Assembly (NCBI GenBank): GCA_038252255.1 | Contig: JBBSAM010000006.1 | Coordinates: 89,652-153,651 of the forward strand | Reading direction: 5' to 3' | Source of the DNA: Chersky-806 sp038252255 | GTDB taxonomy: Bacteria; Actinomycetota; Acidimicrobiia; IMCC26256; JAENVU01 | DNA: 64,000 bases | Shown: positions 49,692 through 57,612 of the stretch, piece after piece | How positions within the stretch are numbered: position 1 is the stretch's first letter | Layout: the number at the start of each line of letters is the position of its first letter | Notes under the pieces: model-generated | The model's input: the letters and a program-made list of their open reading frames with translations, nothing else | What the model was told of the DNA's origin: nothing | Databases searched by the model: none | Made by a program: the position numbers and the translations under genes

Positions 49692-50312
49692 TCAGGATTC
49701 GAACGCGCGAGTGAGTGTCTCGCCCGCCAATCGCACCGCGGCGACGTCGTGGCCGTCGCCCATCATGTTCACGACGACACCGTCGAGGCCGAGCGCGAGC
49801 AGCTCCCGGACCTGGCGGACCACCTCGTCCGGGTCGCCGAAGAAGAGACGGGGGAGCACCGCGGCGCGCACCGTCGCGTCATCGAGGATCTCGGCCGGGT
49901 CGGTGATGCCGCGGGAGGCCAGAAGCGCCGCGAGCTTGGCGGCCGCGGCGTCATGGGTCTCGCCGACGATGATCGTGCCGAGACAGGACGCGGTGATCTC
50001 GGCTCGCGGGCGCCCGAGTCGATCGAGATGGCCGGCCAGCGCCTCGAGCTTGCGCGGCATCTCCACGAACGCGGCGTTGATGTTCAGCTCGTCGGCGTAC
50101 TGCGCCGCGAGCCGGAACGTCTTCTTCTCACCGGTGCCGCCGACCAGGATCGGCGGCCCGCCGGGAGCCAGCGGCCGCGGTGAGTTCCATGCATCGACGA
50201 TCTGGTGGTGCGTTCCCTTCACCGTGCTCTGCTCCTCGGTGAACATCGCCCGGCAGATCTGCAGTGCGTCCTCGAGGCGTGAGTTCGGGATCTGCAGTCC
50301 GATGCGAGTCAT
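49692..50312 (-). CDS. F420-dependent luciferase-like oxidoreductase with a large internal deletion
   Basis: The C-terminal half (from LEDALQICRAMFTEEQSTVKGTHH to the end, with GGPPILVGGTGEKKTFRLAAQYADELNI) matches the F420-dependent luciferase-like monooxygenases, whose proteins are about 300-330 residues and begin R(I/L)GLQIPNF. Here the N-terminal MTRIGLQIPNS is joined directly to RLEDALQI, so about 110-130 residues of the barrel, including the coenzyme-binding part, are missing and the frame is kept. The product of 206 residues is unlikely to be active as an F420 enzyme. It is divergent from the MarR gene and shares a palindromic operator with it. Confidence 0.72.
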   Translation of the reverse strand: MTRIGLQIPNSRLEDALQICRAMFTEEQSTVKGTHHQIVDAWNSPRPLAPGGPPILVGGTGEKKTFRLAAQYADELNINAAFVEMPRKLEALAGHLDRLGRPRAEITASCLGTIIVGETHDAAAAKLAALLASRGITDPAEILDDATVRAAVLPRLFFGDPDEVVRQVRELLALGLDGVVVNMMGDGHDVAAVRLAGETLTRAFES

Positions 50313-50324
50313 GCTCGACAGTAT

Positions 50325-50349
50325 AGATCATCGAACTATTCGATTATCT
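50325..50349. promoter_or_regulatory. Palindromic operator between the luciferase-like and MarR genes
   Basis: AGATCATCGAA-CTA-TTCGATTATCT is an inverted repeat with ten of eleven base pairs matching around a three-base centre (50336-50338). It lies 25 bases upstream of the MarR ATG and 12 bases upstream of the divergent start. This is the size and position of a MarR operator, so autoregulation with control of the divergent gene is likely. Confidence 0.65.
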
Positions 50350-50373
50350 GGGAAGCACGTACAATCGGCGGCG

Positions 50374-50823
50374 ATGACCGGAACGGACCCTGTGCTCACC
50401 TCCGCCGGCTACCTGCTGCTGAAGGCCGGTACGCAGTTCCACGCAGTCATCGACGAGGCGCTCGGCGCCGAGGAGCTCACCGGCCGCCAGTTCCTCGTCC
50501 TCACGTTCGTCGGCGGTGAGCAGCAGCTGTCGCAGCTCGAGCTGAGTCGCCGGCTGAACCTCGACCCCACGATCGTCGTGGGGCTCCTCGACGACCTCGA
50601 GGGCCGCGGTCTCGTCACGAGGGTGCGCGACCCCGCGGACCGGCGCCGCCACCTGCTCGAGCTGACCGCGGGCGGCCGCCGGCTCCAGCACCGAGCGGCC
50701 AAGGCGGTGGCGATCGCGGAACGGGAGTTCCTCGCGCCGATCAACGCCGCGGACCGCAAGCAGCTGCGTCGCCTGCTGCTCGAGGTGATGCAGTCCCGCC
50801 TCTCGTGGTTGGGGGAGACATGA
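50374..50823 (+). CDS. MarR-family transcriptional regulator
   Basis: A 149-residue winged-helix regulator. LTGRQFLVLTFVGGEQQLSQLELSRRLNLDPTIVVGLLDDLEGRGLVTRVRDPADRRRHLLELTAGG is the MarR signature, including the DPADRRR wing. It is a dimer-forming repressor relieved by a phenolic or acyl ligand. The ATG start at 50374 follows the palindrome, and its stop overlaps the start of a VOC gene (ATGA), which makes MarR the first gene of a three-gene operon. Confidence 0.88.
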   Translation: MTGTDPVLTSAGYLLLKAGTQFHAVIDEALGAEELTGRQFLVLTFVGGEQQLSQLELSRRLNLDPTIVVGLLDDLEGRGLVTRVRDPADRRRHLLELTAGGRRLQHRAAKAVAIAEREFLAPINAADRKQLRRLLLEVMQSRLSWLGET

Positions 50824-51248
50824 GCGAAGACACATCCGGGGAGCTCGGGGAGCTCGCGTACCTCTACGTCGGTACCGATGACGTCGATCGCGACCGCGCG
50901 TTCTACCTGCAGGCGCTCGGCGCGGCGCCGGTCTGGCGGTTCCAGGCCTTTGCCACCGATGTCGCGGCGGTCCGGATGGGACGCGACGGCCCACTGGTGC
51001 TGCTGGCCGAGCACCGACCGGCGCCGAGCTGCCTCCCCATCTGGACCGTGCCCGATCTCGACGCCGCGGTCGCTCGGCTCCGCGCATCAGGCTTCGAGTC
51101 GCACGGTGAGACTGCGGGGACCCCTGACGGTCCGGTCCATGTCCTGCGCGACCCGAGTGGCAACGAGATCGGCCTGCTGCAACAGGATCGGCCCGGCGCG
51201 CTCGAAGCCGCGTTCGCGGATCCCGATCACGAGAACGCGGTGCGCTGA
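50820..51248 (+). CDS. VOC family protein (glyoxalase-like)
   Basis: A 142-residue VOC protein: ELAYLYVGTDDVDRDRAFYLQALGAAPVWRFQAF, then WTVPDLDAAVARLRASGFESHGET and the C-terminal VHVLRDPSGNEIGLLQQ with the D-P-(x)-G-N-E metal-binding strand. It is translationally coupled to MarR. Such proteins in MarR operons often bind or modify the inducing compound. The substrate is unknown. Confidence 0.75.
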   Translation: MSEDTSGELGELAYLYVGTDDVDRDRAFYLQALGAAPVWRFQAFATDVAAVRMGRDGPLVLLAEHRPAPSCLPIWTVPDLDAAVARLRASGFESHGETAGTPDGPVHVLRDPSGNEIGLLQQDRPGALEAAFADPDHENAVR

Positions 51249-51249
51249 G

Positions 51250-51726
51250 ATGCTCACCGGCATGGCCCACACCGCGGTCTGCGTGCCCGACGTGGACGAA
51301 GCCGCGCGCTGGTACTCCGAGACGCTGGGATTCTCGATCCTCTCGCCGCCGTACCTGATGGAAGGGGACGTGATCGAGCGGGACATGGGCGAGCTGATCC
51401 CGAACCCGGCGGTGAAGGCCGCGATCCTCGGGTTCCCGGCGGACGGCGATCGAGTGCTCGAGCTGATCGAGTATCCCGGCACGAACGGGCGGCGGCGCGC
51501 CACCGACGCGTCGATCGTCGATCACGGGCTCACCCACGTTGGGCTCGTATGCGACGACATTGCCGTGACGCGCGCCGAGCTCGAGTCAAGGGGCGTGCAG
51601 TTCCTCACTCGCGGCATCGCCACGATCGCCGGGCTGCAGACGACCTGGTTCGCCGATCCTTACGGAACCGTGTTCATCCTGCTCGAGAAGCGCGACACGA
51701 CCCGTCCGTACTTCGCGCAGTACTAG
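51250..51726 (+). CDS. VOC family protein (glyoxalase-like), second in operon
   Basis: A 158-residue VOC protein. MAHTAVCVPDVDEAARWYSETLGFSI is the first module; VDHGLTHVGLVCDDIAVTRAELESRGVQFLTRG and TWFADPYGTVFILLEKR complete it with the D-P-(x)-G-(x) strand. The loop between the strands is longer than in the neighbouring copy and contains GDVIERDMGELIPNPAVKAAILGFPADG. ATG 51250 is one base after the neighbouring VOC gene's stop; a second ATG, 12 bases on, is also possible. The pair may form a heterodimer. Confidence 0.75.
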   Translation: MLTGMAHTAVCVPDVDEAARWYSETLGFSILSPPYLMEGDVIERDMGELIPNPAVKAAILGFPADGDRVLELIEYPGTNGRRRATDASIVDHGLTHVGLVCDDIAVTRAELESRGVQFLTRGIATIAGLQTTWFADPYGTVFILLEKRDTTRPYFAQY

Positions 51727-51760
51727 ACCCGCCGACCACGCCCCGACTCTGGTCGCGCTG

Positions 51761-52072
51761 CTAGCCGTCCCAGTGGGTGGACCCGTCGCGCGCCCGCTCC
51801 CGCATGATCATCGCGGCACACTCACGGCCCACCCGCTCGGCGAACTTCAGCGCCGTCGGACGCTTGCCGTCCCAGGGCTCGTCCCAGGAGGAACCCGTGT
51901 CCGCGCTGGCGGCGTGGATCATCTTGTGCTGCGTGTCGACCGAGAACGTGATCTGTTCCGCGGCGCGCTTGCGGGCGGTGGAGCTGAGACTGGCCGCCGT
52001 GACGAAGGCGTCGGTGAATCGATCGACGACAGCCTTCGCCAGCTTCGGATCCGTCTCCTCGAGCGCGGTCAA
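51761..52072 (-). CDS. Hypothetical protein of about 103 residues
   Basis: A small soluble protein, helical by pattern (ALEETDPKLAKAVVDRFTDAFVTAASLSSTARKRAAEQITFSVDTQHKMIHAASADTG, then FAERVGRECAAMIMRERARD). I do not recognise it. The start is uncertain: TTG 52072 is used because no ATG or GTG occurs in this frame after the stop codon of the PEP mutase-like gene 24 bases upstream. It would be the last gene of the unit that includes the MDR oxidoreductase and the PEP mutase homologue. Confidence 0.45.
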   Translation of the reverse strand: MTALEETDPKLAKAVVDRFTDAFVTAASLSSTARKRAAEQITFSVDTQHKMIHAASADTGSSWDEPWDGKRPTALKFAERVGRECAAMIMRERARDGSTHWDG

Positions 52073-52095
52073 CCTCGTCTCACGATCCTTCCGTG

Positions 52096-52938
52096 TCAGC
52101 CAAATGCTTCGTGGATCACGGTCATACCCGTGATTGCCGTGGCCCAGTAGTCGTATGTTCCCCGCTCGAGCAGCTCACGGCCAGCATCAGCGAGGGCACC
52201 GGCGGCGACGTTACTGAACCCGCTGCCGACGGAGACCCGCTTCACCCCGATCGCAGCCAGCTCGGCCACCGGCGCCGTTCCGGGGAGCGCGAGGACATTA
52301 ACCGGGAGATCGACTGCATCCACGAGCCGACGGATCTCGTCCGTGTCGTTCAGCCCCGGCGCATAGAGGACATCGGCCCCCGCGGCCTCGTAGTCCAGGA
52401 GGCGGGAGACCGTCTCGTCGAAGTCACGCCGGCCGTGGAGATAGTTCTCGCAACGGGCCGTCAGGACGAAATGGACCGGTCCCCGGTGGGCTGCCTCGGC
52501 CGCCGCGGCTACCCGCTCGACGGCCAGGCCGCGGTCGTAGATCTCGTCGTTGCTGCCCCGGAAGTCCTCGACCGATCCACCGACCAGGCCCGTCCCGATC
52601 GCCCGCTCGATGGTCTCGGCAACCCCGGCCGGCTCGTGCGCGAAGCAGTTCTCGAGGTCCGCGCTGACGGGTAGGTCGGTGGCCGCCGCGATCGCGCGGG
52701 CGTGGTCCATCACCTCGTCGCGGGTCACGCCGCCGTCGAGGCGGCCGAGGGTCCCGGCAAATCCCGCACTCGTGGTGGCCAGCGCGGAGAACCCGATCGA
52801 CGCCAGGATCTTCGCCGACCCGGCGTCCCAGGGGTTGGGTAGCAGCAGCGGTGCGTCTCCGTGGTGCAGCGCGAGGAACTGCTCCGCCTTCCGCACCTGG
52901 TCGGTCGGCGGCTGGACCTGGTCGCCCGGCGTGCTCAC
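52096..52938 (-). CDS. Isocitrate lyase/PEP mutase family protein
   Basis: A 280-residue TIM-barrel protein of the ICL/PEPM superfamily. LLLPNPWDAGSAKILASIGFSALATTSAGFAGTLG, RDEVMDHARAIAAATDLPVSADLENCFAH, GSVEDFRGSNDEIYD and VLTARCENYLHGR are the family's substrate- and metal-binding strands (D-x-E-N and E-D). The catalytic KKCGH loop of isocitrate lyase is absent, so it is more likely an oxaloacetate-type or methylisocitrate-like lyase than isocitrate lyase. The GTG start at 52938 overlaps the stop of the upstream oxidoreductase gene. Confidence 0.8.
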   Translation of the reverse strand: MSTPGDQVQPPTDQVRKAEQFLALHHGDAPLLLPNPWDAGSAKILASIGFSALATTSAGFAGTLGRLDGGVTRDEVMDHARAIAAATDLPVSADLENCFAHEPAGVAETIERAIGTGLVGGSVEDFRGSNDEIYDRGLAVERVAAAAEAAHRGPVHFVLTARCENYLHGRRDFDETVSRLLDYEAAGADVLYAPGLNDTDEIRRLVDAVDLPVNVLALPGTAPVAELAAIGVKRVSVGSGFSNVAAGALADAGRELLERGTYDYWATAITGMTVIHEAFG

Positions 52939-53897
52939 GGGACCAGCACCACCCGGCCGACGGCCCGGCGGCCCTCGAGGTACGCGTGGGCCTCGGCCGC
53001 CTCGGCGAGCGGGAACGTGCGGTCCACGATGACCTCGAGCCGGCCGGCCGCCACGTCGTCGACCAGCCCCGCGATCATCTTCTGCGCTCGTTCCGTCGCG
53101 ATCTCCGCGCCGAGGAAGACGCCGGTAAGGGACTGGTTCGCCATCCCGAGCACCGACACGTCGAACGGCTGCGGGTCCCGCCCCGCGCTGCCGACGGTGA
53201 TCGCGCGGCCCCGGTACCTGAGGCACGCGACGCTGCCCTGCAGCACCTTCCCACCGACGGAGTCCACGACGAGGTCCACGCCGCGCCCGTCCGTGATCGC
53301 TCGAACGTTCGCGACCCAGTCCGGATCCGAGTAGTTGACTCCGTGATCGAGACCGAGCGGCCTGAGACGCTCGAGCCGGTCGTCACTCGACGCGGTGGCG
53401 ATCGTCGTCGCGCCGGCCCGCTTCGCGAGCTGGATCGCGGCGATGCCGACGCCACCCGCACCCGCTTGGATGAGGACGGTCTCGCCCTTGGCGAGGTGGC
53501 CGAACTCGAACAGGCAGTCGTCCGCGGTTCCGTACGCGACCGGGACGCACGCGCACTTGACGACATCGGCGCCGTCCGCGATCGGCCACGTGATGATCGA
53601 CGGGGTCACCGCGAGCTCCGCGTGCGAGCCCCAGAGCATCGTTGCGACAACCCGCTGGCCGACGTGCCGGTCCTCGACCCCTTCGCCGACCTCGCGGATC
53701 GTTCCCGCGCACTGGTAGCCGACCACGTGCGGAACCGTGGCCATCTCGCCACCGGCCCGGTTGAGCGTGTCCCCGCCCTCGATGCTGACGGCCTCGACCT
53801 CGATGAGCACGCCGCCGGGGTAGACCTCGGGGTCGGGAACGTCCTCGTAACGGAAGACCTCCGGGCCACCGGTCTCGTAATAGACAGCTGCCTTCAC
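52935..53897 (-). CDS. MDR-family quinone oxidoreductase-like protein
   Basis: A 320-residue zinc-free medium-chain reductase. The N-terminal GroES-like domain shows MKAAVYYETGGPEVFRYEDVPDPEVYPGGVLIEVEAVSIEGGD; the nucleotide-binding motif is VLIQAGAGGVGIAAIQLAKRAG; VVDSVGGKVLQGSVACLRYRGRAITVGSAG follows. There are no zinc-binding cysteines, as in zeta-crystallin-type quinone reductases. It reduces enones or quinones with NADPH. It is upstream of, and overlaps, the PEP mutase-like gene. ATG 53897. Confidence 0.82.
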   Translation of the reverse strand: MKAAVYYETGGPEVFRYEDVPDPEVYPGGVLIEVEAVSIEGGDTLNRAGGEMATVPHVVGYQCAGTIREVGEGVEDRHVGQRVVATMLWGSHAELAVTPSIITWPIADGADVVKCACVPVAYGTADDCLFEFGHLAKGETVLIQAGAGGVGIAAIQLAKRAGATTIATASSDDRLERLRPLGLDHGVNYSDPDWVANVRAITDGRGVDLVVDSVGGKVLQGSVACLRYRGRAITVGSAGRDPQPFDVSVLGMANQSLTGVFLGAEIATERAQKMIAGLVDDVAAGRLEVIVDRTFPLAEAAEAHAYLEGRRAVGRVVLVP

Positions 53898-54109
53898 GTT
53901 TCGCCTGCCTTCTCGGGGTCACGCCGGGTGGTTCGTGCGCGGTGGCGTGAGTATCCACCCCGGGTGGGCGGGCGTCCAAGGCCGCCAAGACCCCGCGAAC
54001 TACATCCACGTAATTGTCCCAGCCCTTGGCCATGCTGGTACCGGCAACTTCCCCCAGGCCGGCGCACTGTCCGGTGCCCGCACTTCCCCGAGGAACGAGG
54101 AGCAAATCA

Positions 54110-55393
54110 ATGGTCGCCGCTTCTCCGGTGCAGCCCGAGGCGCTCGAAGACGTCGAGCTCCGCAGCGGATCGCTGGTCGTCCACGAGCTCGTCGAGACCG
54201 ACCCCGAGGTGCTCCGGGTCGTGCGTGAGGCGGTCGTGATGGATGGCGACGCGGCCGACGCCACCCGCCAGTGCCTCCGGGTCGGGGCGCGCGCCGTGCT
54301 CGCCGCGCACGTCAGTGTCGAGACCCACATCGTCGAGAAGCGGTTCGACGCGATGACGGATCGCTTCGACGAGCAGGTCGAAGCCGCGGTCACCCGGATC
54401 TCGAACGCGGCCGAGTCGCTGCTCGACGAGCAGGACGGCGCGCTGCCGCACGCCCTGGCCGCGCATCGCACGGAGCTCGACCAGCTGCTCGGGGACACCT
54501 TCGATCCGGACTCGAAGCGCAGCGTCATCTCGCTCTTCGAAGAGGTGCTCGGGGAGGCGCACCAGCAGCAGGCGTACGCCATGCAGCAGCTCATCGCGAC
54601 CGACGGCGAGGACAGCCCACTCGCGCGGTTGAAGCGCGACGTCGTGCGCGATCTGTGTGAGCGGTTGGGTGAGGTGCGCAAGGACGTCGCCGACCTGTCG
54701 GAGAAGATCGCGGTCACCGAGGCGGTCGCTCCTGTGCTCGAGCTCACGACCGGCAAGGGGTTCAAGTTCGAAGACGTGCTCGACGCATGCGTGAGCCGGA
54801 TCGCGTCCGCGCACGGCGACGTGGCCGAGCACGTAGGGACGGAGACCGGGGTCGCGGGGACGCAGAAGGGCGACGAGATCGTCACGCTCAATCCTGACGA
54901 CGCGAACGGCTACGAGGCGCGGTTCGCGCTCGAGGCGAAGTCGCGCAAGCTGACGATGCGCAACACGTTGAAAGAGCTCGACGACGCGCTCGAGAACCGT
55001 GACGCGCTGGCCGCGATCGCGGTGTTCACCACCCAGGAGCAGGCGCCGACCTCGGTGCCGTTCCACTACGCCGGGAACAAGGCGATCGCGGTGCTGGACA
55101 AGGAGGGCCTCGACGACTCCGCGCTCCGGCTCGCCTACATGTGGGCCCGCTGGGTGGTGCGGCGTGACCTCTGTGGCACCCCTGCCGACGAGCTCGACGT
55201 GGCCCGGGTGTGCACGTTGATCGATGACGCCTCGCGGGCGATCGAGCGCTGCACGACCATCCGGAAGTACCACACGCAGGCCCGGAAGGGGATCGAGCAC
55301 GCGGGCGTGGAGCTCGACGCGCTCGTCGAGGAGGTCCGCGAATCGCTCGACGCGATCGGCGAGGAGCTCGCACCACCCGAAGGCGACGAATAG
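54110..55393 (+). CDS. Coiled-coil protein with a predicted PD-(D/E)XK nuclease-like domain
   Basis: A 427-residue cytoplasmic protein. Residues 45-220 form a long coiled coil (VEKRFDAMTDRFDEQVEAAVTRISNAAESLLDEQ, then LFEEVLGEAHQQQAYAMQQL). From about residue 220 is a fold resembling a restriction-type nuclease: GKGFKFEDVLDACVSRIASAHGD, QKGDEIVTL and ARFALEAKSRKLTM, where Asp and the E-x-K pair would be the PD-(D/E)XK catalytic residues. The role (DNA repair or defence) is unknown. The ATG at 54110 follows AACGAGGAG. The upstream 212 bases hold no operator, and a small frameshifted gene follows. Confidence 0.7.
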   Translation: MVAASPVQPEALEDVELRSGSLVVHELVETDPEVLRVVREAVVMDGDAADATRQCLRVGARAVLAAHVSVETHIVEKRFDAMTDRFDEQVEAAVTRISNAAESLLDEQDGALPHALAAHRTELDQLLGDTFDPDSKRSVISLFEEVLGEAHQQQAYAMQQLIATDGEDSPLARLKRDVVRDLCERLGEVRKDVADLSEKIAVTEAVAPVLELTTGKGFKFEDVLDACVSRIASAHGDVAEHVGTETGVAGTQKGDEIVTLNPDDANGYEARFALEAKSRKLTMRNTLKELDDALENRDALAAIAVFTTQEQAPTSVPFHYAGNKAIAVLDKEGLDDSALRLAYMWARWVVRRDLCGTPADELDVARVCTLIDDASRAIERCTTIRKYHTQARKGIEHAGVELDALVEEVRESLDAIGEELAPPEGDE

Positions 55394-55433
55394 CCCTGGT
55401 TCGGGAGGGGCGGCACGCGTACCGTCTGGAATC

Positions 55434-55798
55434 GTGAACGGAGAAGTCAGCCGTACCCCCGATGAAGAGGTAGACGGCGCTGAGGGCTGGGAGCGGATGA
55501 CCGACGAACCGGATATCCGCGGTGTCGTCGCAACGCGCTCAGATGAGACCACTGCATGGGCCTGGTCGGTCGAGCTTGCAGTGGCTGAGCTTGTTCGCGG
55601 GGACCCGCTGGAATCTGAGCTTCGCCAAGCAATGGACGCTGCGTTGCGCGCCGTCCGGGCGTGGAGAACCTCGCAGAGGAAGATCGCGAGGTCTGGGTCG
55701 TCGCGGGGTCTCCGTCCGGAGAGCAGTTGGTCCGAGCCGCAGCCGAAGTTGTCGATCGCTTCGCCGACCGGGCCCGAGCCGCCTACGAGGGCAGCTAG
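55434..55798 (+). pseudogene. Small gene of unknown function with a likely frameshift
   Basis: GTG 55434 starts a frame that reads NGEVSRTPDEEVDG and SVELAVAELVRGDPLESELRQAMDAALRAVRAW, an acidic helical sequence. At about 55661 the protein-like signal jumps to the next frame, which continues ENLAEEDREVWVVAGSPSGEQ and VVDRFADRARAAYEGS to the TAG at 55796-55798. Restoring one G at GTGGAG joins them into a 121-residue protein. It is either a pseudogene, a sequencing slip, or a rare frameshift. No homologue is recognised, and the original frame runs to 55820 with an unnatural sequence. Confidence 0.45.
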
Positions 55799-56032
55799 TC
55801 CTCTCGAAGCTCACAGATGACGGACGTCGCGGTCTGGCAAGGACGCGGTAGGCCGCTTGAGGTCTCCTGGCGCAAGTGACGATGTCGTGTGTCAAGAAGG
55901 GCAATCCCGCGGCGCGGCAGCGGCTCAGGCGTGCATGAACCCGCCGACCCTTCCCTCGAGCGGCCGCGGACACGCCGACCCGTGCACAACAGCCGACGTT
56001 GCGGGGCGCTCGAGCGGACGTAGCGTGGTCGG

Positions 56033-56377
56033 GTGGACCACGACGACCTTGATCACGACGACCTTGACGACGATGGCCGTTTCGCGGATTCGGATGCGCT
56101 GATCGACGAGGCGCTCGAGGCCGGCGAGGGTGAGGAGATCCCCTCGGCGCGCCCGGTCGACAAGTTCCGGCGCACCGCGGCGGGCTCGGTGGTTGCTGCC
56201 GGGTTGTTCGGGCTGCGCGACGCGCTCGAGGGGCGACCCGAGAAGGAGGAGCCCGCCATCGTCGTCGATGCCCCGACACCGCAGCCGAGGGGATCGGTCG
56301 AGGTCACGCTCGACTTCGATCATCCCGAGCGGTCGAAGGTCGTCATCCGCCGTCCGCCCGATCCGCCCGAGGAGTGA
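56033..56377 (+). CDS. Hypothetical small acidic protein
   Basis: A 114-residue soluble protein with an Asp-rich start (DHDDLDHDDLDDDGRFADSDALIDEALE) and a mid-region PVDKFRRTAAGSVVAAGLFGLRDALEGR, then a short beta-like C-terminus (GSVEVTLDFDHPERSKVVIRRP). A GTG at 56033 follows the weak ribosome site AGCGTGG. It has no recognised homologue. The 234 bases before it (55799-56032) show no gene or motif. Confidence 0.55.
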   Translation: MDHDDLDHDDLDDDGRFADSDALIDEALEAGEGEEIPSARPVDKFRRTAAGSVVAAGLFGLRDALEGRPEKEEPAIVVDAPTPQPRGSVEVTLDFDHPERSKVVIRRPPDPPEE

Positions 56378-56422
56378 GCGCCCGGACGTAGCTGTCCCAC
56401 CCCCTCCGTAGTGTCCGGGGTG

Positions 56423-57592
56423 ATGTTGAACAGCCTGCTTTCCGCTCAGTCGGCGCTCGAGATCGCGGCGCGCGACGCTGATCCGGCGGCGTGGACCGGT
56501 GCGGAAGCGCTCGCATTGCTCGAGGCCGCCGGCGTAGTTCGGCGCCTGGTGGACGGGGTCATCGCGAAGGCCGCGAAGCGGGTGGAGGACACCGCGGAGC
56601 ACACGCGGCACCGGGATCGCAGCGCCGCGGAGCTGTGCGCCCGGGTCACGGGAGTGAGCTCGGGGGAGGCGAAACGGGCGATCGAGGTCGCCGGGAAGCT
56701 CGAGTCGTTGCCGGCGACGGACGCCGCGGTGCGGGCGGGGTCGCTGTCCTCGCGCCATGCAGAGCTGATCGTGGCCGAGGCCGCCGAGAATCCCGGCGCC
56801 GAGCGCCAGCTCCTGCAGGCGGCGACGAGAGGGACCGTGCCACTGCGTGACGCGTGCATCGAGGCGCGGGCTCGACGCGAGGATCAGGCGGAACGAGCCG
56901 AGCGCCAGCTCGCGGCGCGGTCGTTCCGGATGTGGCCCACTCCCGACGGGATGGTCGAAGGCCACTTCAAGGTCACGCCCGAAGTCGGTGGCGCGATCGC
57001 GGCGGTGATCGATCGGGGTACCCGGAAGCGGTTCCGCGATGCCCGCAAGAAGAAGGTGCACGAACCGCAGGACGCGTACGCGGCCGATGCGTTCGCCGAC
57101 TCGATGACCGGAGATCCGGCTCAGAAGACCGGCGGCGGGTGGACCGCGCACGTGGTGATCGACCACGAGGCGTTGGCCCGGGGACACACGATCGACGGTG
57201 AACGGTGTGAGATCCCCGGCGTGGGTCCGGTGAGCGTCGACTGGGTCCGCCAGCTCTTGGGGACGGCGTTCGTCACCGCGATCGTCAAGAAGGGCAAAGA
57301 CATCGCGACGGTCGCGCACCTCGGGCGGCACATCCCGGCCGAGCTGCGCACCGCGATGATCGTCTCCGGCCGCGAATGCTCGATCGACGGATGCTCCGGC
57401 AGGGAGTACCTCGAGATCGACCACTGCGAGATCGACCACGCCAGAGGTGGTCCGACCGCGTGGCGGAATCTGGCCTGGCTGTGCTCCGTCCACCACACCC
57501 GAAAGACCCAGGGTTGGACCCTCGGCCCACCCGGCCCGATCACCGGAAAGCGGAGACTCGACCCACCACCCGCAGCCCGGCGCGCCGCATGA
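56423..57592 (+). CDS. DUF222/HNH endonuclease domain protein (13E12 repeat family)
   Basis: A 389-residue protein, intact homologue of the pseudogene at 3771-4943. The DUF222 region (residues 5-250) contains AAKRVEDTAEHTRHRDRSAAELCARVTGVSSGEAKRAIEVAGKLE. The HNH nuclease at about 320-365 reads ECSIDGCSGREYLEIDHCEIDHARGGPTAWRNLAWLCSVHHTRKT, with both zinc/metal-binding C-x-C/H-x-H features and the E-I-D-H core. ATG 56423 is conserved between copies; GTG 56411 and 56420 are not. The upstream 40 bases also match. Members are multicopy, and their DNA target is unknown. Confidence 0.85.
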   Translation: MLNSLLSAQSALEIAARDADPAAWTGAEALALLEAAGVVRRLVDGVIAKAAKRVEDTAEHTRHRDRSAAELCARVTGVSSGEAKRAIEVAGKLESLPATDAAVRAGSLSSRHAELIVAEAAENPGAERQLLQAATRGTVPLRDACIEARARREDQAERAERQLAARSFRMWPTPDGMVEGHFKVTPEVGGAIAAVIDRGTRKRFRDARKKKVHEPQDAYAADAFADSMTGDPAQKTGGGWTAHVVIDHEALARGHTIDGERCEIPGVGPVSVDWVRQLLGTAFVTAIVKKGKDIATVAHLGRHIPAELRTAMIVSGRECSIDGCSGREYLEIDHCEIDHARGGPTAWRNLAWLCSVHHTRKTQGWTLGPPGPITGKRRLDPPPAARRAA

Positions 57593-57612
57593 CGCCGCGC
57601 GGCGCGCTCGGA

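Noticed and set aside
53898..54033. Minus-strand peptide beginning MAKGWDNYVDVV
   Set aside because: The start looks plausible, but the frame soon overlaps the MDR oxidoreductase gene in another frame and has no recognised family.
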